From Sternotherus odoratus (lineage: Eukaryota; Chordata; Testudines; Kinosternidae): a stretch of DNA of 64,000 nt. The DNA lies in the NCBI GenBank assembly GCA_032164245.1, contig JAVMKO010000001.1, positions 250,241,644 to 250,305,643 of the forward strand, read 5' to 3'. Shown piece after piece: positions 33,346 through 46,557 of this stretch. Numbering within the stretch: the first letter of the stretch is position 1; each line of letters begins with the position of its first letter. The position numbers and the translations under genes were made by a program. The notes beneath the pieces were generated by a model that searched no databases, was not told the origin of the DNA, and saw only the letters and a list, made by a program, of their open reading frames with translations.

Positions 33346-36030
33346 CTACCGCCACAGTGAAAGATCACATATGGGAGATTTCAGGAGTATTGATTCAGTT
33401 TGGGTAAAATTAGGAATATGGCATCTAAACTGGGTTTATGATTTAAAGATAGCAACAGATGTCTTCTCAGATAGGACCTCAAAGAACCATGGATAATTTA
33501 CCATAGCTGTCATTGTACAATAGGTGTCACACCTCTTTCCCTATCCTCCAGGCTCATACTAACAAAACCACACAGGATCAGTTTCTTAATATCACAGATG
33601 ATTGGACTTGGAAAGGTGGTTGGGATATAGAGTTGCTCATTTCTGGTCACTAGTACAACTTGGCCCAGTGAGCTGTGACGGAAAGTTGTTACCATCTAAT
33701 GACTGAAGAGTGGATTACACAGTGGCATTAACTGGGACCCCTCTTGTCAGTCTCAGTGGACCAGCAAAAGAAAGAATGAGTACAGTTGTGTCCTTGGGTC
33801 AGAGTTGAGAATTACTGGCAGGGCAGTATAGAAAAGTCTTCATTGTTCCTGCCCATGGTGTCCTTGTTTCATAGAGCGGGCCTGTCTCCACATCTGTCAG
33901 TGTGGTCTCTTTCACCAGCATTAAATTCACAAGTACACTTCCCCAAAAATTACAGTTTGTAAAATAAAAAGGGGTGTGTGGTTACAAAAAACAAAAATAC
34001 AAGTAGAGATGTCCTCAGAATATCTAAGACTTATTCCCCTGAAGTCCTGGACACTCAAAACACAACATCATTGTGCTAATGCATGAGAATGAAAAAATGA
34101 AACTAATCTGTCTAGTTTCACTGCCCAAACACGTAGTGGCAGGAATCTCGAGAGTATTCCCAAACTTAATACTCTCAGAAGAACATTTATCGTTTCTTGA
34201 CACGGATGCCTTTAATAGAATCTGAAAAGCATAAGGGAAGGGCATGGTCCTGAAGCCCATTGGTCCTGGAAAGAAACAAGTTCTGCCAGAACTCAGTGAG
34301 TGACTGTTTGCTATTAAAACTGTAGGGTAGAGAAAAAATGTCTCTGAGTTTGTGTACCTAACACTCAAAAGTCTGTCTGCTGCACAAAAGGGAATAAACA
34401 GTAGTGAGAAAGGGTGGCAGGCAGTTAACTCATGAACTTCTGGCTGGAAGCTGGAAGCCTGGCAATGGAAAGAACAATGTTGAATGATCAGAGGTAACTA
34501 AACTGTTCCTAATGTGGGATCTGCTACAGACGTGCAAGCCTCATACAATGCCACTTTAACACAAGTGAGATTTTATTGGACACACATTCACCCTAACACA
34601 GCACAGACAGCAGTTGCCTCAACTGCCCCTCAAAACTTCCTATCACATCCTTGCTATCCCCTTGAATACAATAGTCTGAGAGGATCCTCAGCCAGGGCAA
34701 AAAGCTTTACAATAATTAGGAGAAAGCAGGTAGAGGGGTTGAATCCCTGGGCTGCATTGAAAGCAGCCAGCTATGTTCCTAACGCACCAATCATTAGCAT
34801 ATCTAGGCATCTTGAATCTCATCCATCTATTCTTCCTCTAGAAAAATGTCACCATTCTGCTGCCACTGTATTAAGGGAAAGTCTTCACTAAGATTTTGTT
34901 CATTGTAGTAGGGGAACAGTGTAATCTATGTATAATGTTGTGTTACATTTGGATACATTTGTTGCACATTGAGGATTTATAGGCACTAACCAGAGCAATT
35001 TCAAATCCCAAAATATTTATTCCAAGCTTGAGAAGTGGCATGATATTTTTCATCCCATCTTGACTGGAAGAAAGAATAGATTCAGGTTATAAATTGTTTT
35101 GTATTACTTGTTAATGCTAACAGCTTTTCTGTATCTGCTGGTGGTTGAAGGGACAAGAGGGAGATGGATAATGCTTTACATATAAAATCATAGAGTCGAA
35201 GAAACATAAAAAGCTTTGTTTTCAACATTGCATTTATGTTTAAGCCATTCAAGTGACAAGAATTGGTTGTCTTGGAAGCAATCTGCAATTGTGTGAAATC
35301 CTTCATCTGTCCAATATGTGAAATATTTATTTTTTACGGCTGATTCACTAAACCCAGGCTAGGAGAGGAAGGCGGAGTATAGTTTGTCTTTCTCAAGTTA
35401 CAGTTCCAGATACAACTAGATTAGATTGGACCATGGGGGAAGGAGAGAAAGCCCAGTTGTGGTGCAGATTGTTAGTAGAAATAAATGGGAGAAGTACCAG
35501 ATGTAGCTCTAGAGAAGCTTTAGAGGGGATTGTGTAGCAAGGTGACGCGACTCTCATTGTTTTTAGTGAGGCTGCAAAACTGCATAGTTTCCAATTAGTG
35601 AAGGAAACCCCCATCTCTTTCTTAGACAATTACTTCTTTGGGAGATTAATTCTCCGTCATTTGTTTCTCCATAAAAATGATTTAATTTTTGTGTATAGGA
35701 GAGGGTGTTTTTGTGGTTGGGAAGGATTTAATTATGGGGGTGACACTTGGAGGTGGTTCAGAAAAAATGCTCATTTTGATTATTCTGAAAAATGTTCATA
35801 TAAAAATGTCATTGTGGAATTCCCTATTCATTACATCTCAGTGGTTTCCACAGAATTTGGTTCTGAAAACAGGAATTTAGTTGCTGTGTGAACCAGACTA
35901 TAATTCAATCCATTCCCCAGATGGTATTTTGAGGTAAAAAGGAGTAAAACATTATTTTTTCCACCAAAGGAAGCAGATATGATTCTGAATAGTCATATGA
36001 AATAGGTCTTTAAGAAGATGCCATTTTCCA
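33346..36030. other. no recognised feature
   Basis: Unique-looking sequence between a Cry-type SINE and a CR1. ORFs of 97-125 codons are present without recognisable motifs. Confidence 0.4.
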
Positions 36031-36905
36031 CCGATTCATAGATTTCATGGCCAGTAGGAACCATTGTGATTATCAGGTTTGACCTCTATAACACAGGCCA
36101 CAGAACTTCCACAAAATAATTCCTAAAGCTTCTCTTTTAGAAAAGCTTCCAACCTTAATTTAAAATTGGTCAGTGATGGAGACTCCACTACAAACCTTAG
36201 TTAATTGCTCACTGTTAAAAATGTACACCTTATTTCCAGTTTGAATTTGTCTAGCTTCAATTTCCAGCCATCATGTTATACTTTCTCTGTGAGACTGATG
36301 AGCCCATTATTAAATATTTGTTCCACACATAGATACTTATAAACAGTAATCAAGTGATCTCTTAATCATCTCTTTGTTCAGTTAAATAGATTGTGCCCCT
36401 TGAGCCTATCACCATAATGCATGTTTTTAAATCCTTTAATCTTTTCTTGGTTCTTCTTTAAACCCTCCCAAATTCAATAACATCTTTCTTGAATTATGGG
36501 AACCAGTATCCCAGCAGCAGAAGCACTGCTGCCTAATATAGTGGTAAAATGCCTCTCTATTCCTACTTGAGATTCACCTGTTTTATGAATCCCTAGATTA
36601 CATTAGTTCTTTTGACCACAATGTCACACTCGGAGTTGACATACAATTGATTATCCATTATGGCCCCCAAATCTTTTTCAGAGCCAATACTTCCTAGGAT
36701 AGAGTTTTGTTCATCTATAAGTATAGCCTACATTCTTTGTTCTAAGAGGTATATATTTACATTTAGCTATATTAAAACACATATTGTTTGCTTGTGCCCT
36801 AGACTAGATGACCTCTTGTGGTCCTTTCCAGTCCTCTGATTCTATGATTTACTAAGCAATCCAGATGGCTCTGAGTCAATGACCCATTTTAGACAAGTAC
36901 TTTTA
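36031..36905 (-). mobile_element. older CR1 LINE fragment
   Basis: CR1 text on the minus strand starts at the 3' tail (GATTCATAGATTTCATGGCC) and continues through ATGGAGACTCCACTACAAAC, CATGTTATACTTTCTCTGTG and AACATCTTTCTTGAATTATG to the AAGCAATCCAGATGGCTCTG region. It is interrupted at 36801-36849 by a short plus-strand CR1 tail. No ORF remains. Confidence 0.7.
36801..36849 (+). mobile_element. very short CR1 3' end inserted in older CR1
   Basis: TAGACTAGATGACCTCTTGT, GGTCCTTTCCAGTCCTCTGA and TTCTATGAT is the last ~50 bp of a CR1 in the opposite orientation to its host. The host CR1 text resumes directly with TTACTAAGCAATCCAG. Confidence 0.6.
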
Positions 36906-37043
36906 GTACAGAGTCACATTTTAAGGAAAATATGATATTTTTATGTCCCAGAGAAGTCTTGGATTAGATGCCCTTGATGCCACTGACATTGTAAGCAGAT
37001 TGTGGGTGCTTCAATAGCTTAATTAAATTAAGTTGGGTGGAAG

Positions 37044-39340
37044 ATGGTAACCTTCCCAGGGCCAATTTTGTTAAGCGAGAAATCTCAACCAATGCCATCA
37101 ACTCTGCGACCGAACATTGTTCAACAATCTCTCGGTCATCAGAGCAGCAACTCAGTAAATCCTAAAGTTCTTCCTCGGGACCATACAACATGCCAAATAG
37201 GCCCTGGAATAAGAATTCTTCCAATAAATGTTGAAGGACTCTCATTAGCAAAATGTGAGTACCTTGGAAACTCCCTGAAGACTTACAACATTGATAACCT
37301 CATGTTGCAAGAGACCCATGTTGGCAACGACCAACATGCTAGGCACTACCATATCTATGAATAAAATCTAACAGCTAGCCACTATCAGCCTAAATATGGC
37401 TTCGCAATATGCATCAAGGACATGTTCACAAATTTTAATGTTATTCCATCCACCAAAGAGGAGACCACATTTACCACAACTATCAAAGTAGAGGAGTTTC
37501 ACGTTATCAACATCTATAAAGTCCCTAACACATAATGGCCCAAACCGGCACTACCCAGCACTCCTATTCCATGCATATATGCAGGTGATTTTAATAATCA
37601 CCACACTATGTGGGGCTATAAAACAAATGAAACCGATGGCGAAGATCTCATGGACTGGAAACCTAATCTATGAACTAAAACAACAATCAACATTCCATTC
37701 AAGTTGCTGGCAATGTGGGTACAAGCCAGACCTAAGATTCGTGTCTAAAGACCAAAGTGGTAGCACTCTCATCATAACACGTGAAGTACTATCGGCATTT
37801 CCAAACAGCCAACACAAGCCTATAATGATATATGTAGGCATTGAATTACTTTTTTTCTGAAATAGGTACTGTGATGGAATTTTGCTAAAGCTGATTGGGA
37901 TGCCTATAAACAAACTGTTGAGAAAACTGTTGCAAGGATTCCAGTGAGACCAGAATGCTATGAACAGTTCACAGGACTCCTGAAAGTAGCAGGAAAAAAG
38001 AACATTCCCTGAGGGTTCTGGAAAAAGTACGGACGAGAGAGATGCAGGAATTGCTCCGGCAATACAATCAGATCAGGAACTCTCATACCACAAAAGCCCT
38101 GCTACACTCTCTTGACACAGCAAGACACCAGCACTGGCTTGATTGCATGCAAAACCTTGATTTTACAAGTTCAAGTCATCAAGCCTGGACACTAATATGA
38201 CATCTTGCAGCCGCTAATCCCACAGAGTACTTGCCACCAAATATGCAGCCAAACTCAATAGCCTCAAAACGACCACTTGACAAGTACACAAGAAGAGAAG
38301 TGTATCAGCAACCTTACTGAACAATTGCATCAATCATGTCATTGAGAAAACATTAACTGAGGACTTCCAAAATATGGAACAATATTTCCAGAAACAGAGG
38401 CTCAAACCAAACCCCGGAAAAAGAATAGTAAGCACATTTCATCTAGATAATAAGAGTGCCAAAAACACATTGAAAGTAACTTTCTGTGGTAAAAATGTGC
38501 AAAACGATTACACTCCAACATATCTCAGAGTGAAACTTGACAGCACCATCTCCTTCCATGATCACCTTGAGAAGGTAGCTGCAAAGATTTTAAAAAGAGC
38601 CAAATTAATCCAGAAACTAGCACGTATAACCTGGGTGCATCAGTATCAGTGTTGTGAACATCTGCAATAGCACTTGCATATTCAGTAGCTGAATAGTATG
38701 CATTGGTATGGGGCAGATGCAGCCACATGTGACTTGTGGATGCCCAGCTAAATACAACGATGCAGTGCATCATGGAACCCTTAAGTTGACTTCCACAACA
38801 TGGCTACCTGTCCTGTCTAACATTGCTCCCACACCGATAGGCAGAACTGCTGCAACATTCCACAATGCTCAGTGAACCTGTGAAAACAGATGTCTTCCTA
38901 TTCAGCACGACCTTGATAACACCCCACAATGTCTTAAGTCTCATAAGCCTTTCTGGGAACGTTCATTTAGCCACATGCAATCAGGATATGATCAGGAGGA
39001 GGCTTGGAAAGCAGATTGGGCTAAACAAGACTTAAAAAATAAGCACCTTGTTCCAGATCCTATGCAGAAGGTTACTGGGTTTGACCTTCTATGGTCATCT
39101 TGGTCAACTCTGAACCAAATTTGAACCAACCATGGTAGATGTGGACATCTAATGCACCAATGAAAAATCAAGGACTCTCCAGTGTGAGTGGTTCCCCACA
39201 ACAGTTCATCAAACATTTTACTATCTACTGCCCAATTTACAAATATGAAGCAGGCATTATTGCAATAAATTCTGCTACTCTTGATGCAGCCATTTGGCTC
39301 GATCAACTTCAGATGAAATTGCTGCTCTCCACCAGTCATA
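37044..39340 (+). mobile_element. jockey-like LINE, deleted and frameshifted
   Basis: The endonuclease begins with IRILPINVEGLSLAKCEYL and MLQETHVGND (37190-37345). It continues after shifts with YAGDFNNHHTMWGY (about 37573-37617) and CGYKPDLRFVSKDQSGSTLI (37722-37778). The central RT is missing. The C-terminal part resumes at 38374: QRLKPNPGKRIVSTFHLD, then DHLEKVAAKILKRAKLIQKL. Further shifted pieces encode AEYCAPVW-like and INRIRTNHGRC-like blocks to about 39330. The arrangement resembles elements of the jockey/I superfamily better than CR1, L2 or RTE. A sister copy starts at 63290. Confidence 0.65.
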
Positions 39341-40278
39341 CGAAAGAAGAAGAGATTAAATTAAATTTAGAACGTATAAGATTTATAGTGCGTTTGGGGT
39401 GGGAGATGAAGTCCAATAATTTCTCAATTTAACTTGTACCATCGTCAAAGTACAAATATTAACTTTCATTTTTGGGTAATGATTGAGAAGTTTTATACTG
39501 TTAATATTCAATAACAAAAATAGAAAAATAATTTCACATATCTGGTGGCATCCACACCTTCAGTTTAGGTTGCTTTCTGATCATAATCCACTTTAATTCC
39601 TGTGATGCTGTAAAACCAGTTCTTGCCAAGTCTGTTGGCTTGAGCTGAGCACTGACAAATTCACAGCTGGAAACCAGAGCAGCTCATCTATATAATATTG
39701 TTCAAAATAAGCGTTAGACTTGTAGGGATGTGTTTAGTCTCTATAAAATGTTTGCAAGTTGCTGCATGCATCAGTCTTTTCTTGCAATGTCTATATTCCA
39801 TGCTACAAAGTAAAATGTAAGTTCATTTTATAATTGTAAAAATGCCAGCTCTAAATTTGTGAATTCAGATGGGAAGAGAAGCTCCCTCCACCCATCCAGG
39901 TGGACTATCAAAATTAAATGGCCCATTGTCGGACAAAAGCTTTGATTGTTACACCTTTCATGTATGGAGAAATACATGCAAGAGGCCTCATGACATCAGT
40001 AGAAATGCAGGAAAAAATTATCTGTTTGTTGTTTGGACTCTTACAAGAGCTGGAGCTAAGAAGCAAAAAGCAGAGTGTACCAGGTTCAACCTGGGTTAGG
40101 CCTAAAAGACATGCAGAGGGACAGATTACTACATCTCTGTCATCTTTTGAAACCACTGACTGAATTCATTTGTCATATATGTTGCCTTAAGCTGTAAATA
40201 ACTCCTATTTCTTTTTCCTAGTTATAAATAAATCCTTAATTAGTTTACTATAGGATTGTCTTGTACCACATTGTCTTT

Positions 40279-40401
40279 AGAGTTGCCAGTTTTGGATGGA
40301 CGGATTCCTGGAGGTTTCATCACTCAACAAAATTTTTAATTAAAGATTAATCTTTAATTCCTGGGGACTTCAGGGCAATCCCAGAGGGTTGATAACCCTA
40401 G
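40279..40401. mobile_element. small hAT-like MITE (GGGTTGCCA family)
   Basis: The left end AGAGTTGCCAGTTTTGG and right end (reverse complement CTAGGGTTATCAACCC) are flanked by TTGTCTTT and TTGCCTTT (7 of 8). The interior has the palindromic TTAAAGATTAATCTTTAA. Confidence 0.7.
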
Positions 40402-40409
40402 TTGCCTTT

Positions 40410-42585
40410 GGTGTGAGATCTAAGGTACAAATTGATCTGGGGTAAATCACTGGTCTCTTGGGACTGGGAGCAACCTGAACATTTTGTAATTTTTGGTGCA
40501 AGTGACTATTTATCACTAAGTCTAGCTTGCCGTGGTGGTAAGATAGACTGGCGAGTCCAAAAGGACTGTCTGACTTCATAGTAAGACTGTTACAATGATC
40601 CAGATGTTCCCATTTGTTATGGGGTTGGTGAAATCTAAAGAACATACCATCAGTTTGTGGTGTCTGCCCTGCTTTTGACAGTCTGCCCTGAGGTAGGCAT
40701 TCATGGTCGTGAACAACTCCAAACAGCATGACAATTCCATCCCGATTTTAGCAGTAAACATTAGGTCAGATACTAACACTTTATATGGCTTGAAAGACCA
40801 GACTGCAAGCTCTCAAGTGATGCACAGCATTAGTCCTACCTAAAATGAAGCTGGCATTGAAGGTTCGGGGAAGAGGGAAAGGACAGGGAAGAAGGCAAGA
40901 TGGTATCAAAATGGCACTATTACACCCAACGCTCACCCTGGTGAGACACAGATGCTATACACTGTTGGAGAATTAGGATTACTGTCTTCCCACTGACGGG
41001 AAACATTTATCTCTAGGCGTAGTTGTTCACAAAACAACAAACCTTAAAATGGTAACAGGCTCCCTGTTCCAGCAGTGCTGTTTTGGCACCGGTCCTGAGA
41101 CTTATGTAGTAAATCTCTGCCTCTGGTGTAATTTTCAGTCCCTGGGATGTGACAGTTAGTTATAATCTTAGGAACGTAGGCTGTTGTAGGCCATGCCTTT
41201 GGTTTTATTATGTCTGCATGCATTACTTCCTCCAATTAAAGTGTTACAATAACTTTAGACACTTGCTGTGTGTCATGTTTATACATTCCCAACCAGATCA
41301 CTTGAGGAGAGCTTGCTGTACTCCAAGTGCAACAAACTGTGCTAAGTACAAAAAGAGCCTTCTTGCATACCACTCCATATGCCTGGAATGTCTCCCCCCG
41401 TCCTCCTCCACATGCACTAGTGTACATAAAGTACCTTCCCTCTTCCTCAAATACGGAGAAGCCATCTGTGCTGCAAAGCATTCCATCTGTATCGGCAACT
41501 GGTCCAGTGATGTGCTGCCAATGTTTCAACAAAGGGCTCCCACAAAAATGTTTCCCTTAGCCTGTAATAAACCCCATGTCCCAAGGGAGTGTGGGCTCAC
41601 AGACTGGGGAAACGATTCATTTGTTTTTTTCCATTTCAACAAAATGTTTCCCCAGAAACACGGAAGGAGGCAGCAGTGTCTGGCAAACAAACTTGTAGTA
41701 TATGCCCTTTACTGGAAATATTCACTTTGATCCTGAAAATAGAAATCAAATCTACTGACAATCTAGAACAATGCTCATGGTGCACCCTTTAGAATAGATT
41801 AAAACAGTGCATTGGTATGAGCACCTTTTAGAGAAGCCAGAGGGAGCCTCTCTTGGAAATTTTTAGGTGCCACAGGCATGAGAATTATAATGAGAAAATG
41901 AGTGATTTATAAGGAGAAAAACCTCCCTCCCCTCAACATTCAACTAGTCACTGGCCAAGATCTGCAAAAATCACCAGTAGTTTTGACCATTTTTGGGTGC
42001 CCAACTTGAGACGAAACAGCAGGTTTTTCAGAGCAAAAGCAGAAGAACCCAAAATGGAAGAAAAACTTGGTTGTTGTTTCAATTTTATAAGGATCGTAAA
42101 ATTAACCTCAAAAGATTCCTATCAAATTAAATGATTGCATTCATCTATATTAAGAAAGTTACCATAACTACACAGCAGGGAGCAATTTAAATAGTATTTT
42201 TAGACATTTCTTACCTTAACTGCAAGAAGAATAATGAAAGGTCCAGTCTCTCTCCTAGCAATACAACTAGTACCGGCCCATCTGTTCCACTGAGACTTCT
42301 CTTATAGGAAAACTTTGGTAATCTACCTTGATGGCCCCAATTCAGAAAAGCACTGAAGCACATTGTTTAGTTCATCCCAATACAGCAAAGCTTCAGCATA
42401 TGCTAATGTTTAGGAACATATTTAAGTGCTGTATTGAATAGGCAGGGACTTAAGCATATGTTTAAATGCTTTCCTGAACCAGGGCCTATGTTTCCTAGGA
42501 TTGCACAAAGCACTCTGAATTACTCTGTTAAACAGAGTATTTACTACAGACTCTTTTTCAGAGTGAGTTAATGGAACGTGAAGCC
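40410..42585. other. no recognised feature
   Basis: Includes the longest ORF of the window (193 codons, 41149-41730), which has clusters of Cys and His by chance but no domain order I can identify. Confidence 0.4.
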
Positions 42586-42593
42586 TTCCAACC

Positions 42594-42717
42594 TAGGGTG
42601 ACCAGATGTCCCGATTCTATAGGAACAGTCCTGATATTTGGGGCTTTTTCCTATATAGGCTCCTATTACCTCCCACCCCTTATCCCAATTTCTCCCTCTT
42701 GCTATCTGGTCACCCTA
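42594..42717. mobile_element. small hAT-like MITE (GGGTGACCAG family)
   Basis: Termini TAGGGTGACCAGATGTC and, in reverse complement, TAGGGTGACCAGATAGC. The 8-bp duplication is TTCCAACC at 42586 and TTCCACCC at 42718 (7 of 8). At 124 bp this is among the shortest elements here. Confidence 0.75.
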
Positions 42718-43199
42718 TTCCACCCTCCCATCAACAAGTTAGTGCTATGAGTGCTTAAGGCTAAATTCTGAAAGGGGCCTAAAGGGTTCAATGCTCAAAT
42801 CCCAATGCAAGTAGGAGCTATTGAAACCCCATCCCATTCCTGTCCTGCCAAGTAAGGAAAATATCGTGACAGAATGAATCTTAAATGGGTGTATTCAATC
42901 CAAATACTAATTTGCCACTCTAAAATCTTTTGAAATGACATCCCTTCACCATTTATTATTAGTATATTACTCTTGCTCCAGGGATGGACATAAACTGACT
43001 ATACAATCCGACCACCTTAAGCACCTTGCCAGAGATCGAGCAGGGTGGTGCTCAATATGGAAGGTGGCCTCTTTCCTTTGGGATTTGCCATGGTGAAGAT
43101 GAGCTACTCCTAGAAGCCCCAATGAGGGAGGGGCTTTGCATACATGTAGTAAAAGACCATTCCTGCTGCAAACAGTCGGAGTATATAACATAGGCAAAA

Positions 43200-43385
43200 A
43201 ATGGTAGAACAAAAGTATTATTCCCATTTTACAGACAGTGAACTGAGGCAAAGAGAGATTTAAGTGACTCGCTCAGAGCCACAAAGGAGGCTTGTAGTAG
43301 ACACTGGAATGGAATCCAGTTCTCTTGAGTCCCAGTGCAATTCAGTGTCAACCACGGGGCCATCCTTCTCCCTATTTGCATCACA
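43200..43385 (-). repeat. MIR-type SINE, reverse
   Basis: ATTCCCATTTTACAGACAGT, GAACTGAGGCAAAGAGAG and GACTCGCTCAGAGCCACAAA are the MIR core on the minus strand. The tRNA-like head follows to the right (TCAACCACGGGGCCATCC). Confidence 0.75.
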
Positions 43386-44069
43386 AACATGCAAAAACCT
43401 AACACAGATAAGCATTTTGCTTTCTCACTTTTTCTCCCCTAACACTCCAACAACTTGTCTTATATTTCCAATTTCAGCAATACTATCCAGTGCTCCTGAT
43501 CTCTTCAAGGAAACTACCCCCCCCCCCCCCACTGCTACACTCTCAAAGCTATTACATGGATTGGTGGGCTGAATCATTTTTGTGTCACATTCAAGTTCAT
43601 TTGTAATACATGCATCTGCCATACTGTGAAGAAAGTGGGAGCAAGAATGGAGGAGTCAAGTGACGTCACAAATTAAAAGTCAACCCACCTACCTGCCCAT
43701 AGCTTTGTGTAAGAAAAGCTCCTCCCCTCAGTACCGCAGTAATGAGTTAGCCCTCCGTGCAAATTAAACTGCAAGACAATAACATTGCTCAGGATATTTG
43801 AGTGGGATGGCTTAGTGCACTCTCTGAGGTGGTTTTGAAACATCTCCTGGTTTCTGTATCTTCCGTCTTAGCAAAACAGTTTAAATCACACACAGAAGTA
43901 GATTTCACAAAATCACTAGATTTCTCTTTGCTCCACTTACCACAGGTTGACTGAAATCTCATACGTTATTCTCATCCTACATTTAGCCAAGATTTTCTCC
44001 ATCCCCTGGCTCCACCTCTCTACTAAATTCACTGAGAGGTGGGTCTAAAATTAAATTTTAAATGAATTA

Positions 44070-44437
44070 CCGTATTTTTCGCCATATAGGACTCTCCGGC
44101 GTATAAGACGCCCCCGAGTTTTTAAATAAAAAAGCCGGACACAAAAAAAAAAAAAACCCACCACCACTCACAAAAAGCGCCTCGCTCTCCCGTCCCCGCC
44201 GCGCGGGCGGGCGCTCCCAGGGGCCCCGGGGCCCGAGCTGCTCCCGTACCCCGCCGGCCCCAACACATGCGGGTGGGCTCGGGGGGGGAAGCGCCGCCCC
44301 GCCCGCCGGGCCACCTGCAGCCGCCCCAGCTCCAGCTGCCCGGTGAGTTTAATATATTCGGCGTATAAGACGCCCCCCCCTAATTTTGAGGCTATTTTGG
44401 GGGGTTAAAAAGGCGTCTTATACGCCGAAATATACGG
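44070..44437. mobile_element. palindromic-ended MITE with GC-rich core
   Basis: Left end CCGTATTTTTCGCC and right end (reverse complement CCGTATATTTCGGC) are flanked by TTA/TAA, so the duplication is TA or TTA. The phrase GGCGTATAAGACGCCCCC occurs at 44098 and 44360 and its inverse at 44412. Between them, 44175-44340 is extremely GC- and CpG-rich. Superfamily is uncertain; Tc1/mariner-like is most likely. Confidence 0.65.
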
Positions 44438-44439
44438 TA

Positions 44440-45850
44440 ATGTGAAGGCCTAAATTTATTATAGTCTATTAAAATCATTTAAATTAAACTACAATATAAT
44501 ATTAAGCAGGACTTATTTGCTGCCAAGTTTCAAAGCAAGTCAAGCTGGTGGAAGTCAGTAACTAAGCACCTGGAATCTGGAGCCAGAGTTTATTGAAATG
44601 CTAACCTGGCCTTTTACAGCAGTGACCTCTTCTACAAGTGCAGAGAAAATATTTGTTTCATTTCAGTTATTCAACTAATTCAGCTGAATGATTTGCTCAT
44701 TCATATTAAACAAAAACAATAGAGAAGTGGATGAAAGCAAAAAAAAATGGTTTTCCTCTTGCAACCTATGAATAAAAGCCAGGTGTGAGAGAATGAGATC
44801 TGCTGATTCTAAAATTTTGAAGGACCCGAAATAATCAGTTCAATGTACTAATGATAGATAATAATTCATTTGTTTATTTGACTAATCAGACTAATTAAGT
44901 GCAAAACGTGTTTTTGAATTCTTTTATAAACTCTTTTTCCTTACATTTCCAGCACATTTAAGGGAGTTTTATATACTAAAATAACTAAACAAAAATGCTA
45001 CTTTGTGCATTTTTAATTCAATTTGGATTTTTATCCAAACAGAGCTTGACGCATCACAAGTAATGTATTAATCTTCATACACTAATGGGATGCATCATTC
45101 ACCATTTTCTAAAACAGCAAATATAAAAAATAAGAATCAGAGTAAATGTAAGTAAGTAAAGGGACACAATTGGTTAACTAAATAGACATAATGCATCCTC
45201 CTGATTGGCAAAAGGCACCAGCAAATTTACTGTAAAGGCTACATTTAGCTATAAAGAAACGTGTTTTCATGTTTACCCACCAATGAGAATCAGCCTTCAG
45301 GGGAATAACTAAACAGAACAAAAGCAAAACACAATTAAAATTGATTATTTAAATTGAGGTTTCCTGTTTGCTGATTTAAATCACTTTGTTTTCAATCAAT
45401 CCATCCTGTGGACCTTCTCTACAGTAGCCACAACCCTCAGCAGAGACCAAACCTGCCAGTCTAGTAAAGAGGCTCTGTATGGGCCCCAAAGACATGTCTC
45501 CCTGTCCAAACAATGGCTTTCATAGATTCAGCAGCCCTTTTGTCCCAGCAGTGAAAGACTTTCTCCAAATGCACAGATATAAATATATCGGGTTAAAATC
45601 CTTAACAGTGCTTGTAATGGTGTGTACCTTTAAGGTCACCAAAGAGTTGCAATCTGAGAACCTGATCACTGCAGGTAGGTTAGTCAGTATTGCAAGAATT
45701 ACTGCAGTGTTATCTCTGCCAATAAAATAGTGACAGATCTATTCCACGTGTGTATAGATTTCTTTTCCAAAGGACTGTGCACTTCTGTGTACTAAAGCTG
45801 GGCAACAGATAGTGTGCTAATAAAGTACTGGTGTACAAGTCCACCTCTGA
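44440..45850. other. no recognised feature
   Basis: AT-rich sequence between two MITEs; nothing identified. Confidence 0.4.
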
Positions 45851-45854
45851 TATA

Positions 45855-46330
45855 CACCTCTACCCCGATAGAACGTGATCCGATATAACACGAATTCGGA
45901 TATAATTCGGTAAAGCAAAAATGGTTTTCTGTCTTGTCTACAACATACTTTGGGGGCTGCGTGCTCCGGCGGATCAGTGCATCAGTGTGTCTGGCTCTGA
46001 CACGATGTTCTGAGCGGCATAGTAAGGGGACTGGGCCAGGGCCCGAGGGTTGGTTAAGGGGGAGAGGGTCTTGGGTAGTGATCAGGGGACACAGAGCAGG
46101 GGGCGTTGGATGGGGTGGAGGTTCTGGGGGCAAGGGAGCTTAGATAGGGGGTGGCATCTTTGGAAGGGTGGTTATAGGTGAGGGGGTCTCTGGAGGGAGT
46201 AGTCAGGGGACAAGGAGCGGGTGGGGTTGGATAGGTCGAGGCCAAAGCAAGTTCGATATAACCTGGTTTCACCTATAATGCTGTAAGATTTTTTGGCTCC
46301 TGAGGACTGCTTTATATCAGGGCAGAGGAG
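45855..46330. mobile_element. pogo/Tigger-like MITE with G-rich core
   Basis: Left terminus CACCTCTACCCCGATAGAAC and right terminus (reverse complement CTCCTCTGCCCTGATATAAA), each followed by TA outside. Subterminal copies of GATATAAC occur at both sides. The core (about 46020-46240) is a G-rich imperfect tandem array of GGGGGAGAGGGTCTTGGGTAG-like units of roughly 50 bp. Confidence 0.7.
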
Positions 46331-46494
46331 TATAACTGAAGGGCCCTTCCCTTTTTTACACTTTGGCAACATTTGTATATCTTGTCATGCCAATAAGTCC
46401 TCTTTCAATGGAATATAAACTTTCTCTTGGTACTTTTTTTTAAACACATGACTTGCTATTTCATTTTTTTCAAATAATACTTTTTCAAAAACCC

Positions 46495-46498
<4 letters not shown>

Positions 46499-46556
<58 letters not shown>
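46499..46556. repeat. (CT)n(CA)n microsatellite
   Basis: About 18 CT units followed by 11 CA units. Confidence 0.97.

Positions 46557-46557
<1 letters not shown>

Noticed and set aside
41149..41730. 193-codon ORF on the plus strand, the longest in the window
   Set aside because: No domain, and Cys/His spacing is irregular. Overlapping ORFs occur on the other strand, and there are no splice or promoter signals to support a gene.
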